Below, in pieces: positions 33,786 through 46,225 of a stretch of DNA of 64,000 nt. A program made the translations under genes and the position numbers. The number at the start of each line of letters is the position of its first letter. Positions within the stretch are counted from its first letter, which is position 1. The notes under the pieces are model-generated. The model saw only the letters and a list, made by a program, of their open reading frames with translations. It searched no databases and was not told the origin of the DNA. The DNA comes from Epiperipatus broadwayi (lineage: Eukaryota > Onychophora > Udeonychophora > Euonychophora > Peripatidae), in contig JAQFVV010006203.1 in assembly GCA_028023455.1 (NCBI GenBank), positions 10,820,876-10,884,875 on the forward strand, given 5' to 3'.

Positions 33786-36499
33786 AAATAAAAAACTACA
33801 TATTTGCTTAATATTTTATTCTATAATTGTTAATCTAATCAAATAAAGCCATATTGAACTTAGAACCTAACAGTTAAGTTTTACATTGATAAACAGCATA
33901 AGAGTGAGATTCTTTCTTTCTAAACTTTTTATTGCTTTTTATGGAATATTTTGTAGATTAAAATGAGAAGCAAAAAAATAAAAATAAATGGAAATTATTT
34001 AAAATTTTTGGAATTTTTGCAGACAGTGTAACTATTTTCCTTCAATTGTAGGAACTGTTACAAGATCTTTTAAAATGGTGAAAGCAAAAATTACTAATAA
34101 ATATCAAACAGAACAAAAATAATCTTCAGTTTTAAAAAAGGAGAAAATAAAGAATGGTATAAATGAATTAGAAGTTAAAAATTATAAATATTTTATTGAA
34201 ATTGCAGTGTAGATGGGCACATAATATCTGAGAATAATCAAAAATATTTTAGTAAACATAATACTTAAAATAATAAACCTATATATCTTTACTAAAGGAA
34301 TGATTTTTTTTTTAATGTTTTGTCAGTTTATTCTTACAGATTTAAGCTTGAACATTTAATGTGTGCAATATTGCAGGCTGTGAAAGGATCTATATTAGAA
34401 TTAACAAAAAGAAATTGGAAGTTAGCACTGCCAAAATAAACAGGTATTACTAGCATCATTGAAAGAATTGAGAGATTAATATAGAGCTGCATTGGTTCCA
34501 CATCATAAAAGATTATAACATATGAACATTAGAAACGCTAATCTAAATCCTAAAAAATCATAGATCTAGGAAGACATCATATATGAAATGGTTAAATGGG
34601 ATAAGCTTTGCTGATCTAGAGCTTTTTTCCCAGCAAAAAAGCCAACAATCATTAAAAATAATAATCATATATTTGTATTTATTTATTTATTTGTATATTT
34701 ATCATAAATATTTCATTAATAATGTACCATTAAGCCTTTTTTTTTTTTTTACACTTTTGAAATAAAAGTTTTCAATCTTTTTTTTTCTGTAATAATAATT
34801 CTAAAAGTAAAATATTTATGTAGAAATATATATTTGAATTGGCTTGCAAAGTAGTCACTGTAACAGAACTACATCGTAAGCCAAGGAGATTTGGTTCTAT
34901 ACAGGGTATTCACAATCAATTACTAGAATGTAAATTCATTGCAATTTACATTCAGAAGGGAAAGACTTGGAGTTTAGTTTTCATGGTCAAGAGGACAGAA
35001 TACATTGCCAGTCTTTGCTTTCAAAATATTATATTCTTGTGTATTATCAAATGATACCTATCAATTTCTAGTGTACATTAAGTTTATCAATAATATACAT
35101 TAAAATCAAAGCCAGCAAAGTTAAAAGTGGAACATAAAATGGAATACAATTATTTTAACATATGAAAGCATACATTTTATCAATGAACATATATATCAAG
35201 TATAAATTACCATTAGAATTATCGAGCACATACTTTGAGTTCAAGTTTACATGTATAGAAGTTCAGTTAGTTTTACATTGATATAACATTATTCAGAATG
35301 CATATAATTTATCCGTTAATATTTAAATTGCAATAAAATTCATATTAATTACTCCTGAAAGTCATTAAGTTGACATCGATGGCATCTCCAGCTTTACCTC
35401 ACTTTTCCCAATGTATGGTCTTAATGTTCTACTTCATATAATTTTAGCAGCAAATTGTCATTTGTAATTAACCAGGCAACTCTTTATTAAACTGTAGTCT
35501 TTATTCTAGTCGGGGGATATTTGCTTAAGATCAATTAGTGACCAGGTTAGGTCCATAAGGCATTTATTACAAAAAAATTTTTTTTTTTATCAATCTCTTT
35601 GATTTCATGTAACAAAACATATGTTACTGTGAAATTCTTTAAACTATCTTTGCAAAGCATTTTTTTTTCCTTATTACTTTAACGTTTTCAATGGTGCTTA
35701 ACTTCCAAATCATTTCTCAACTTGTTCTGTTACTGAAAAACAGGATTTCTAGTGGCTCTTTTTATTTTTTGATCAATTGGTTTCATTTCAAATCCTTTTT
35801 AAAGTCTTATGTTACACTATAACTTTTTTGGAATTACTTTTTTAAGCCTTTATCTTTTCCAACAGCAGCCATTTGCGTAACGCGGAATGTTAGAAAAAAT
35901 CAGTTATTCTTGGCTGAAAACCAGTTTAAATTTTTTTTTTAAAATGTGATAAAACAATAAAACATGTACTGTACTTACTTTTTAACTTGATATACTTTTA
36001 AACCAATCATTTTCCCTAAACTAGGGGTAATAGGACTCAAAATTGGGGGCCAGAAACAAAGTAATCTGGAGTTCTTGGCTCCTTCTAGTGGACTTTGCCA
36101 GTCTTTATTTTGTATGTAAGCTGAATTTGGCTGAAGTATATCTTGAATCATCATGTTGTGTGGTTTGCTTTTGTATTTGCAGTACTTGGCCATCTATGAC
36201 TGATTTAGATGGGCTTTATAATTGAATGCTGACTGCATTATGGGTATAGTTCTTATACATAAAGCTATTCTGAACTTTTTATATTTCTTGGATTAAGGAA
36301 GCATATGCAGAATAATTTATTTAAAACATTTGTATATGCTTCATAATCCAGTGAATAATTTTCAGATAGTTGTGAAATAGTGTGTGTATATACATACTCT
36401 AATCATTTTCATCATTACTTTTTAAATTCTGTATGTTTGTCATAAAACTTATTAATTGATTTTATACTAATTGCAGTTTAAATGTATATAATCCTATAG
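33786..36499. other. Intron sequence with a possible LINE scrap
   Basis: Around 34150-34210 a frame reads EVKNYKYFIEIAV, faintly like the VTNYKYLG thumb motif of LINEs. It is too short to call. Otherwise AT-rich intron up to the PRODH exon at 36500. No other exon recognised. Confidence 0.35.
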
Positions 36500-36564
36500 G
36501 AGCTACCAATAGTACAGGGTTTGCTGCAATTAAACTTACAGCACTTGGTCGGCCAAAACTTTTG
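36500..36564 (+). CDS. PRODH: Proline dehydrogenase, exon d (IKLTALGRP block)
   Basis: This 65-nt exon encodes GATNSTGFAAIKLTALGRPK and then LL. The run GFAAIKLTALGRP is one of the best conserved PRODH signatures and forms part of the barrel core. The acceptor is AATCCTATAG ending at 36499. An earlier AG near 36476 would add unrelated residues and break phase. The donor is GTATGT at 36565. Two bases complete the glycine codon from the previous exon, and the exon ends on a codon boundary. It was missed by simple ORF calling because of its length. Confidence is high from motif and phase. Confidence 0.95.
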
Positions 36565-36960
36565 GTATGTATTATCTTTCAAGAGTTTCAACAATTAAGT
36601 TTTAGTTTAATCTATTTTAGCATGATTATTTTCTTATGCTAATTTTGTAGGCTATATTTTATGAATAATAATGTTGATTTATATTGTAATATAATATTGT
36701 CTTTGGATCTAAGTATTTTATGTACTTAAAAATGTGAAAAAAATATTTTAAAAGAGTTTATGTTTAATAACCAAAGTTTCATTATACAGCAAAGTCTTTT
36801 ATTTATTTACACAAAAAGTCATAAACATATGTAGTGTAAATATTAGATAATGTTAATTTGAGAGAATGCCCAATATTTTTGTTTAAGATTTGAATTGATA
36901 GTAAAACCCATTCTATTATTTTTATAATTTTAGGTACTAATTGAATTTATGAACACCAGA
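36565..36960. other. Intron sequence after PRODH exon d
   Basis: AT-rich; nothing recognised. Confidence 0.5.
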
Positions 36961-39540
36961 TGGCAATGTGAAACATAGTTTCACTTGTTGGGGATGAATA
37001 TAAGGACTGGTGTGATGAAGAAGAAAAAGTAGCAAATAGGGTGTTAGGTGAGAATATTCAAAAGAATAAAAGTAATAGAAAAGTGAGGATTAGTAAAAGT
37101 ATAAAAGAGAGGAAAAAAGCACGCAGAGAATATAAATGCGCTATTAAAAACAACAAAATGGGAAAATTATGTTTAAAAAAAAAGTTGGCTAAAATAGATA
37201 ATTATAGAAAGAGAATGAAATTAAATAGTAAATTATTGAAGGATATTAATAAAAATTGAAGAGATGGGAGTAAAAGATTTTGGAAATATATTAAAAAGCA
37301 GGAATGTAGGGAAAAGAGAAATAGTATTACTAAAGGATGAGAAAAAAAAAGTATAGCTCTAGATAAGAATTAAAGACAATTTTAAATAAGTATGTAATGG
37401 ATATAGAAAAGATGTTAGATGTGAAGGACAGAGTGATAACAGACATAAAAGCACATAGTAATGGAAATATTAGTTTTACAGAAAATGAATTGAATGAGGC
37501 AGGGAAGAAATTGAAAAGTGGAAAGGCAAGAGATTTAGATGGATGGGTAGCAGAGGTAGTTATGAATTTGGGAAGTAGGGCAAAATGAAATCTATTATCA
37601 TATTTTAATAAGATGGGGCAGAAGAGAGAATTTTCAGACAGCTGGAATAATAGAAGAGTAAGGCTATTATTTAAAGGAAAGGGTAAGGACCATAGAAAGT
37701 TAACAATTATAGACTGATAGCAGTAACATCAGTGTTATATAAAGTTTTGCATATATGGTGGCTCGAAGGGTTGCAAAATGAAGAGAAGAAAATAATACAA
37801 TGGGAGAAATGCAAGAAGGTTTTAGGTCAGATAGACTTATAGGAGATAGTTTATTTGTAGTCATATAACTTATAGATATGAGTAGGAATACAGGTGCACA
37901 GTTATATATATAGTCTTTATGAATATAGAGAAGGCATATGGTAAAGTAAATAGAAATAGATTATGGGTAAGTTTAGTAAATTTGGAAATGAATGAAGAAG
38001 CTTTAATGAATCGTATTAAGAGATTGTATGAAAATACTTACTATACGTATCAATTAGGAAATATAGAGTCAGAGTTAAAAGTGGCATGGGACCAAGGCAA
38101 GGACACCCTATTTCATCTATTTTGTTTTTGTTATATTTGAGAGAAATGGAGAGAGCAATAGAAAGACTATGAAGATGGATAGGGATACCATTAATAGATG
38201 CAAGGAAGTGTATATATTATCGGGTCTTTTATTTGCTGATATCTTCTTGTGCACAGAAAGTAGGAAAGGTAGGGAAGTTATGATGAAGGTGAGCGCAAGT
38301 GTGGGAAAAGAGATGGGGATTAAATTTACTGAAGAAAAGTCAAAAATAATGATGATAAATGCTGGGAAAGAGAAAAGAAAGAATTTTTATTCGGGTATAT
38401 AAAATTAAAGGCGGTGAATAAGTATATCTATTTGGAACTCCTCTTAAGTAACCAGAGAAATTGCTTGTATGAATGGGAGAAAAAAATTGATAAATAAAAC
38501 AAAGAAAAGAAAGATACTAACAAAGAAATTAACAGGATTTTCATATAATAAATATGATGTAGTAAGAATTTTGTAGCAGTGGCAATAGTAGGGTTAACTT
38601 ATGGTAATGATACCCTATGTGTTAGTAAAGGGGTGTTAGATTACTTAGAAAAAGTACAAAGAGAAGTAGAAAGACATGCATTAGATGCAGATGTGTGGAT
38701 GGCAAAGGAGGCAATTGAAAGGAAAATGGGATAGTCAACTTTTTATATGAGATATGCAAAAAGCAAAATGAAAATGTTCGGTAAGAGAATAGCGAAAATA
38801 GTATTTAATTGGTTTATGAGTAAAGGACAGGTAGGAAAATGGGTGAGAAAGTTAGTACAATATGCAGAAGATTTGGATAAAGACTTTATGTCAGTATACC
38901 TGTACAAAAGGTGGAATGATTGTGTTAGGAAAATTGTTGGGTGTTATAGTGGCAAAGAATGGGATAGAAGAATAGATGCATTAATAAAAAATAGAAAGTT
39001 GGCGAGATGGAGAACTAGTATGGAGAGTAAAAAGAGTTTAAATATATATAGAAGTAAACAATATTGATGTGAATTAATTTATGATAATAGCAAGGAAAAT
39101 AGTTTACTATTTAAGGCTCAAACAGAATCGTTAGCAACAAGGGAATATATACATAAATGGAGGAAATGTGGATGATTTATTAGTCTGCAAGTTATGTAAG
39201 GAAAGCATGGAAAATATTAGGTATCTGTTAATTGAATGAAAATGCTTACAAACAGAAAGGGTATAAATAATGTTGTGGGAAAATAAATATAAATAAAGTA
39301 ATTGTACTGAATGTGGGTACTTGGTTTTTATGCCGAGGTTTGAAAAAAGATAAGGAGGATCTAGATATAAAAATCATAGAGTGGACAAAGATAATGTTGT
39401 GGAATTGGGATGAAGCAGGATAGAGAAGAATTTGGGTAAAACTTAGGGTGGAGAATGGTAAGAGAAGGTAAGGTGGCTAACAGGTTTCTTTGGGCATAGT
39501 GGGTGAGAGATTCCAGACTCTGATAAAGGAGAAGCCACAG
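36960..39540 (+). mobile_element. LINE family II remnant, longer copy
   Basis: This is collinear with the fragment at 23606 but extends 1.2 kb further 5'. Broken frames show a basic linker (KERKKARREYKCAIKNNK, 37110-37160), an RT entry region (about 37500-37800, with FKGKGKDHRK and IID), the first catalytic block (MNIEKAYGKVNRNRLW, 37919-37965), a REMERA-like block (38137) and LLFADIFLCTESRK (38226). In that block one codon of the FADD box is deleted. Then come EEKSKIMMINAGKE and, near 39185-39240, the LCKESMENI.. knuckle. Both catalytic motifs are damaged. Sense orientation in the PRODH intron. Confidence 0.82.
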
Positions 39541-39561
39541 TGCATCACATCACATATGAAA

Positions 39562-39575
39562 TGGGGGGGGGGGGG
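39562..39575. repeat. Poly-G run
   Basis: An uninterrupted run of about 14 G at 39562-39575 just after the LINE. Could form a quadruplex with neighbours only if more G tracts existed; none do. Confidence 0.6.
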
Positions 39576-39892
39576 GATTGACTTATAGCTAAGAAAATAA
39601 TTAGATAGTAAGGAATAAGAAGTAGAAAAACTTATTTTGATATATAATAGTTTTTAAGGAGAGATTATTTAACTTGGCTAATATGGTTTTTTAGCATTTA
39701 TTCTAAAGCAGAGAAACTTTTGAATTCATTTTAAATAGAATTCATTTTATATTATATCATAGGGGATTTATTTTATAAATTATGTATTAAAAATGTGGAA
39801 AATATTAACCACTTATGGAAATAATGAATTTATGGGAAAATAAATATAAATTAAGTGAAGAAAAAAAGAATTTTGGTTTTTATGTTGAATTC

Positions 39893-40405
39893 GAAATTAA
39901 ACTGGGAGACAGCAAACCTCTCGCGCTCATTAGCCAATCAGGTGTTATTAATAGCGATCAAATCGTAAATACAAGACAGAGAATTTAATAAGAAGAGGGC
40001 GTCCACCCTCTTCTTTATTTGTCTTTCTATATATCCAGGCCAGTCTGAAGTACTTAGATTTGAAAGCTTGAATCTTCAAACATATTCACATTTAATTCAC
40101 TGAGTTTAAATTACAAACATACAGCATGAAATCCTACAATTTACTATGCAGTAGTTTTTAGATGTTATAACTTGCAGTAACGTATGTAAATAATATTTAA
40201 TTTATAAAGTGCAAATAGTATTTGAAATTAAACTGAGAGACTGCAAACCTCTCACGCTTATTAGCCAATCAGGGGTTATTAATAGCGATCAAATCATAAA
40301 TACAAGACAGAGAATTTAATAAGAGGGCGTCCACTCTCTTCTTTACTTGTCTTTCTATATATCCAAGCCAGTCTGAAGTACTTAGATTTGAAAGCATGAA
40401 TCGAT
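39893..40405 (-). repeat. Family A tandem dimer on the minus strand (331-bp period)
   Basis: GAAATTAAACTG starts two collinear copies at 39893 and 40224. The first is complete (331 bp), the second stops after about 180 bp. Compared with the 4085 copy it is reversed: ATTAGCCAATCAG is the complement of CTGATTGGCTA(A)T. Hairpins sit at 39990-40015 (10 bp, loop CGTCCA) and 40321-40340 (7 bp with one G-T). The stem sequences differ from those at 4397 and 20497, yet pairing is kept. Confidence 0.75.
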
Positions 40406-40424
40406 AAGATAACTTTAAAACTGA

Positions 40425-41185
40425 ATATATTGAATGAGCTAAGATACTGCTATAGAAATATAGTTGGAAATAAAGTTTTAAATATTAGAAGCCATGTAAG
40501 TTAAAGAATGATAAGGAGAAATATGATGATTAAGATATTTCTTTGAGCTTTTTGGTGCAAAGATTCTAACTTTGATGAAGAAGAAATCATGTTCCATTAC
40601 ATTGCAATCTGTACTTTTTTTAAATATATAAATCTATACTAAATTATTCAAAATTTGAAATATTATTGCAATTTAATTTTTTTGAATCAAATATACATCC
40701 TATGTGTTATAAAAGGAAATTTAATAATAAACAAATTGCCAAAGAACAAAATGTGGTATTCATAAAGTATTTTCAAGATTGAACAGTGACAAACATGGAT
40801 AAATGGATAGATCTTTTTTATCTTCTTTTAATTTTTATTAATAACTCTTCTTTATTTATTTTTTTTGCATTTCCTATAACTTTAGTTTCTCCTGCTATTT
40901 TAAATTTATTTTGATACTTATTTATTCCTTGGGCTGTCTATATATTTTCCCAATAATGGAGTAATATTTTATTGAAATAAATCTCTGCTTAAAGTGAGTT
41001 CAGCCATTTTTCTAATTTGACTTATATTTTTATTTTTTTCCAACTTTGGAGATATTTTTGTTCATAATTATAACTTTAGAAAATATCTATATATTTTTTC
41101 CAAAAAATTTTTTTATATCTTTGGGAAAAATGTTTAATATTGTATTTTCAATAGTTTTATGAAATTTTACTATTACAATGAAAGT
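40425..41185. other. Intron sequence with no recognised feature
   Basis: AT-rich intron. Around 40430-40620 a stretch resembles the tail of LINE family II (TTTCTTTGAGC...TCTTGTTCC-like, compare 25000 and 39490), a likely decayed end. No exon. Confidence 0.35.
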
Positions 41186-41698
41186 ATATGTTATTAAAAC
41201 AGGCAAAACTCTCCATACAGTAGTGCCGCTCAGTGCCAACCAGAGTAATCAATGGATGCCAGAAGGCTTGTGCATAAAATCCCAATTTAGTGCCTACTCA
41301 TCCAATATCCCCAGACTAGTTTCTGGCTTGTGGCCTTCGACAGTAAAGAGCTTTGGATCTGAGAGCACTGCACCTAGATCTTAGGATCTAATGCAACTCT
41401 CCAGCAGCCACCTTTTATCTCTACTTAACTACAAAACTATGAGAATAAAATTGAAAACACAATATTTTCAATCTAAGCTCAATAGCTTAGATAGTCATAT
41501 GGGTCTGAACCCAGTTCAGTACCCATACATTTTGGTGTCTTTGGCTTTTTAACAACCATAGCCACCACTATCCTATTAGGCAGGATTGGTGTTACATCAC
41601 ATGATCACTATTTCCTATGTTAGCACATTACTATTATTAAAACAGGAAAAACTCTCCATACAGTAGTGCCATTCAGTGCCAAATAGAGTAATCAATGG
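41186..41698 (-). mobile_element. Family M element, first unit and start of the second (443-bp period)
   Basis: TTATTAAAAC, then AGGCAAAACTCTCCATACAG, begins units at 41191 and 41634. On the minus strand a tRNA-like head is visible: GGTTCAGACCC (B-box-like, about 41506-41516) preceded by TGGCTATGG (A-box-like, about 41557-41566). The second unit is cut at 41698 by a 2.85-kb insertion and resumes at 44549. Pieces of the same family form a hairpin element at 53584 and a scrap at 60370-60445. Confidence 0.65.
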
Positions 41699-44548
41699 TG
41701 TAACAGTCAGAATCGTCTATTTCGCTAACACACTGCAGAATTCAAACCCCAAACACGAAACTGAACATTCTAGGAGGGGTTGCCTTCTAGATATACTAAG
41801 TTCGAATCTAAAGTCCAAATTTCACAGGCCACCTACGTGATAACGGGTCTGATGCTACTACTAGTATAACCTTTTACCGGTGCCTGGTGGTCAGGGAGAA
41901 ACAGAGACTCTATACTAAAATAAGTTTGGGTTGCTAATTAACGTCTATGGATGTACAAAAGAAATGTAGGAAATAGATATATAGACCGAGACAGTGATAG
42001 GAATCAATGAAATAAAAGATCAAAATTAGTTTTAAATGATTTCAAAGATTTATTTATATATAACGCCATTGTCTGCTTATATGAGACAGGGATGTTTACT
42101 AAATAATTGTTGGCATTACATTCAATTAAATGACAAAAAGGTTTTAAAGAAAATATATTCTATCCCTCGGGCTAATATAATATTACGATATTGTGCTTAA
42201 AAGAGATGGGAACATGTGCGAGGTGCTTTGAGTAATTATAAAAGTTTAATAAAACATTTAAAATTAAGGGTTATTGAATATTTATTGATTTCGAGAATAG
42301 CACGGACAAAAACTTACCAAGCGATAAAGTGGGGATGTGATCAAGGCATTTATTTTATAATTATAATTAGTTTAGATAGGAGGTCGGTATTGCTAATAAT
42401 GAATTTATTAAAGGATGGAGGGTGTGACACATTTAAATCACGGATGCTTTGTCAAATTATATATAAATAAATGGGAAATATTTGGAATGACTACGGAGGG
42501 CATCTCACCGCTGACTCATAGGAATGTGTTATCACGGACAGCCGAAACTTAGCGACTGGGTGACGACTGCGTCTAATTCCCAGGTGTGACATTTGAGTAC
42601 ACACTCTGCTTGGGAACCCCAGGAAACGAAAAGGGAACGAACTTGGCCGTTTAAAATCCTTGGAAAGAAAAACAAAGCGGTCTCAACAATCAATTCATTT
42701 ACCAGCAATACTAGACTAATGTATATAAAACATACAAGATGGATTCACTTAGATTGGGAAAAATGCCCAATCAAATTCCCAGAAATTCATTTGAAAGGGT
42801 CCACACATTCTCAATGTCAATGACGAACTTTGAAATTAAAGTAGAAGATTTTAAAATAGGCAAATGCATGCTTGCAGGTTTGAAAAGAAAGTATAGATTT
42901 ATTGACGCAATCATGCATTTGTGGCACATTTTAATCATTGACCTCGCACATACTCTCATATTAGGTTAAAATCAATAAAATGTAAATTTTAAACTATTTG
43001 ATTATTATATATATTAAAGAAGATTAGAATAGCCCTTGAACGAGTGATTTGCAAGATAATAAAATTGGGAATTATTTATAAATTTAAAATATGCCTTAAT
43101 ATCGGCGTCTTACTTTTAACAAAGGAATAATTCACTTGGTCAAAGACTATTCTGACACATTATCATAATAAAATAAAAGAAAGATTAATAAATAGAAAAT
43201 ATTAACCCAAGGATAGAGAGCAAAACTGTGATTATATTAGAACACGTTAAAGGAATACATAATAAGGTCAAATGAAATAAAAGAAAACAATTTAAAATAG
43301 CTATAGCATGTTAGTTAGGAATCACAAGAGCTCTTGGGTTAATTTGGGGTTACCTCTGGAGAAGCATTTGCAGGTAGATTGATGGTCGGCAGGTTTTATA
43401 CAATTCAGCAGCAAAATCTGGAATTGTTCATATTTTTGGCAGCAGCAGCAGTTCCGGGGTTCCTTAGGTGATAGCTTTCGATGGTCTAGAGCAGCGGCCG
43501 GCCATTCCTGAGGGGGAAATAGTCTTCTTGCCGGCTCTACTCCGTCATTTCAAGGTTAGCAATTTTGAAGGTTGGGTGATTCATAGGTGAAACTGTAAAT
43601 ATGGTCAATTAATTTGGAGACGAAAACTCGGCTTCAAATTTAAGTTCGCAGGCACGTAGCTAAAAATCTCACGAAAATATATTCTGAAATCTTCATCGAA
43701 GAATATTTTTTCTAGAATATTTTCACTAGAATCATTTCATTAGCAAATCACTAGAATGGAGAACAAAAGAAAACCCTCCTTTTTATAGTGGAATTGAATA
43801 ATACAACTGCCCTGGAGCATTACAAAATATTTCGGACTTTGCTTACTTATCAGCTGTAATTAATCCTATCTGAATGTCTAAAGGAATTCAACAAAATTTT
43901 AATTAATTTCTATTGTTAATTTCCTTGTTGACATTTGAATTACAAACTTGATTTAATTAAAATTACTTTTACTAATTGAAAGAAAACCTTAAGTGGACAT
44001 CTGCTGTATATTTTTAGATAATAATTAAAACTATTGTTCCTACCAGCCCTCATTTATTTTAACAGAAAATATATGGCGTGATTTTAAATTCAAAAGAAAA
44101 TTATTTTACTTTTTAAATTTCAATATTTGAATCTATTTACCAAACGAATATGAATTTTATTTTAAATCAAAAATATATTATGACTGTAATATATTTTTGT
44201 AAATAGATTCAAACAAAATAATTTTAACTAACAATTTATAATTTTATCATAGGTTTTAAAATACATATCACAGTGTGTGCGCAATTACGACTTCTATAAC
44301 CTACTTTTAAATAAATCTAAATTATGTGAACATACACATAATTCATAACATTTCATTGATTTGGGAATGAGTTATACTTATATATAACATGAGCGTTGTA
44401 CTTGTGGTTTAAAATTGGGCGGGATTTTCAGCATATAAGTGCATTGCAGACACACTACGATACATTGGGGTTGAAACTAAGGTATGAGGGTAGGAAATAG
44501 GTGAGAAAAGGTGAAACGAAGATCTGCAAAGCCGATCTTACTGTTTCA
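41699..44548. mobile_element. 2.85-kb insertion splitting family M; TG...CA ends
   Basis: Family M is continuous across the two junctions (…AATCAATGG and ATGGATGCC…), so the sequence between is an insertion. It starts TGTAACAGTCAGA and ends TTACTGTTTCA. These ends are imperfect inverted repeats (TGWAACAGT), and ATGG (or TCAATGG) is duplicated at 41695-41698 and 44549-44552. It is richer in GC and CG than its surroundings, especially about 43340-43680. No ORF has a recognisable domain (42216-42470 and 42593-42969 are open but unremarkable). No LTR pair was found. It could be a non-autonomous DNA transposon or a remnant with large terminal sequence. Confidence 0.6.
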
Positions 44549-44705
44549 ATGGATGCCAGAAGGCTTGTGCATAAAATTCCCATCTAGTACCTACTAATCC
44601 AATATCCCCAGACTAGTTTCTGGCTTGTGACCTCTATGGAGAGTTTTGCCTGTTTTAATAACAGTTATAAGCAAGCATAGGAAATGGTGATCATGTGATG
44701 TTTAT
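44549..44705 (-). mobile_element. Family M, rest of second unit ending in a snapback
   Basis: 44549-44632 continues the second unit (compare 41253-41336). From 44634 the sequence turns around: TATGGAGAGTTTTGCCTGTT, then TTAATAAC and onward to GATCATGTGATG, is the reverse complement of the unit's beginning and the preceding sequence at about 41598-41665. So the element is a dimer ending in an inverted partial copy. Confidence 0.6.
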
Positions 44706-45189
44706 TAACTGTCATTTTATGTTTGTACTCCTCTATGATCTGTCTAATAATTTGCACTGGTAAGTGCTTGTGTAATATGAACTTTATAAAGGGTTATAAC
44801 CTATGAATACTCTCAGCAAAGACTTTAATTTTTCTAATTTAAACTCATTTTAAAAAAATAATTTTATACTTAAGGTTTAAATTTAGAAAGTAATGATTTT
44901 AAAACTTTTTATATAACTATCAAATTGCTAAGTCACTTTTTTTATAAGAAAAATTTATGTAAAACTCATTTAATATGTTTAATTGTTGAAGAACATAGAT
45001 CTCTGCTAACTGGCAAGAGATTGTAAATACTATCCTTGCTAATTTGTTAATTTAAATACTAAAGGTGATGTCAAATATTCAGTTTTTTCACAATGATTAC
45101 ATTAAAGAGAATCTTTTTTTTTTTCCCAAGAGAAAGAGATAAACTTTTTGAAAGTATAAGTTTTGTTTTTCTTCTGGTGAAGGTCATTT

Positions 45190-45480
45190 TAAAAAAATGC
45201 TTTTATTTAATTTGAGTTCTAATGTGCTAAGAAACAAAAAAAATTTTTTTTCTTGGAGCACAATTTTGATTGCTTATATGTAACATAAATTAATTAATTC
45301 AAGCAATACAATTTGAGATTAAACTAAATACTCTTATTGCTCGAATTAATTAATATATGGATGCCCTATACTTTTATTCAAAGTTATATATAATAACTAA
45401 AATTGTCTTCCAAGAAAAAAAGTATTTTTTTGTTTTTTAATACACTTGTCCTCAAATCAAAAGTGTTTTTTAAAAAATAT
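45190..45480. repeat. Imperfect palindrome
   Basis: Best-paired near the centre: AATTAATTCAAGCAATA (45292-45308) with TTATTGCTCGAATTAATT (about 45335-45352). Weaker pairing continues outward through CTTGGAGCACAATTTTGATT and its counterpart near 45385-45415. Outer limits uncertain. Confidence 0.5.
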
Positions 45481-46059
45481 TTTTCTAAATAATATTTTTT
45501 AATGTTTGAGTGTATATAATAAAATCATTTAAAATTGGTTATAAGATTTTTTTTTTTTTTGAAGAATTTGGGTTAAACAATCAAGTGTTACATAAAAAAA
45601 TTCAAAGATAAATTAAGATTTCACCCTTTTCTCTTTTTTTCAGTTTTAATTAATTGTAAACATTCCTAAAATGTCTTCCTCAGATTAAATGAAAGCATTT
45701 TCTTAAATATAATGCACAAGATCAAAAACTTACAGAACTAATATGAAGGGTGAAATGTGGCCTGCCAACATTGTTACGCTGAACAACATTCAAATATTGC
45801 ATTGTCATTAAAATCAAGTATATGTACAAAATTTGAAGAAAATCCATGTGGCAGAAATAAGATAAAAATCAGTTATCCAGATTTTAATTTTTCTTAAGGC
45901 AGCAATTTTAAAAAAAATCAAGTTTTATGCAAACAATCCAATGAGAAGTTAAGATTTCATTCTTACTTTTTTTTCTTTGTATTTTATTTAACAATGAATG
46001 TTCCTAAAATTTCTTTCTCAATTTAAATGGAACTGTTTAGAAGTCAATTGATTATATAT

Positions 46060-46225
46060 ATTTGTAGGAGATTTGATCTGGATCAACTGATGAGTGCTAG
46101 TTCAGCATGAAATATGTATATTGGAAATCATTTTATCTTTTTTGCATGTATGTAATCATGTGTATTAGATAGAGTGAATAACTGAAGGGAGCTTGAAAGT
46201 CTGGGTTCAAATCCCCTTTAATTAA
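46060..46225 (+). mobile_element. Hammerhead-bearing short element, third copy
   Basis: Collinear with 6765-6915 from the hammerhead core through TGTATT and GGAGCTTGAAAGTCTGGGTT to GGTTCAAATCCCC (46203-46215), a B-box-like end. It interrupts a direct repeat, showing it is a mobile unit. Too short to code. Confidence 0.7.
46076..46129 (+). ncRNA. Hammerhead ribozyme motif, copy 2
   Basis: CTGATGA at 46087-46093; stem II 46094-46098 with 46104-46108 (five pairs, terminal G-U); GAA at 46109-46111; stem III ATA/TAT around two bases (46112-46119; one pair may open to give a four-base loop); cleavage-site A46120; stem I TCAA (46083-46086) with TTGG (46121-46124). The core is intact 39 kb from copy 1 despite sequence differences in loops. 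Confidence 0.7.

Noticed and set aside
39562-39575. G-quadruplex
   Set aside because: A single G run without three further G tracts nearby cannot form an ordinary intramolecular quadruplex.
42216-42969. Genes in the 2.85-kb insertion
   Set aside because: The open frames have no recognisable domain and overlap in several frames; kept only as part of the element.
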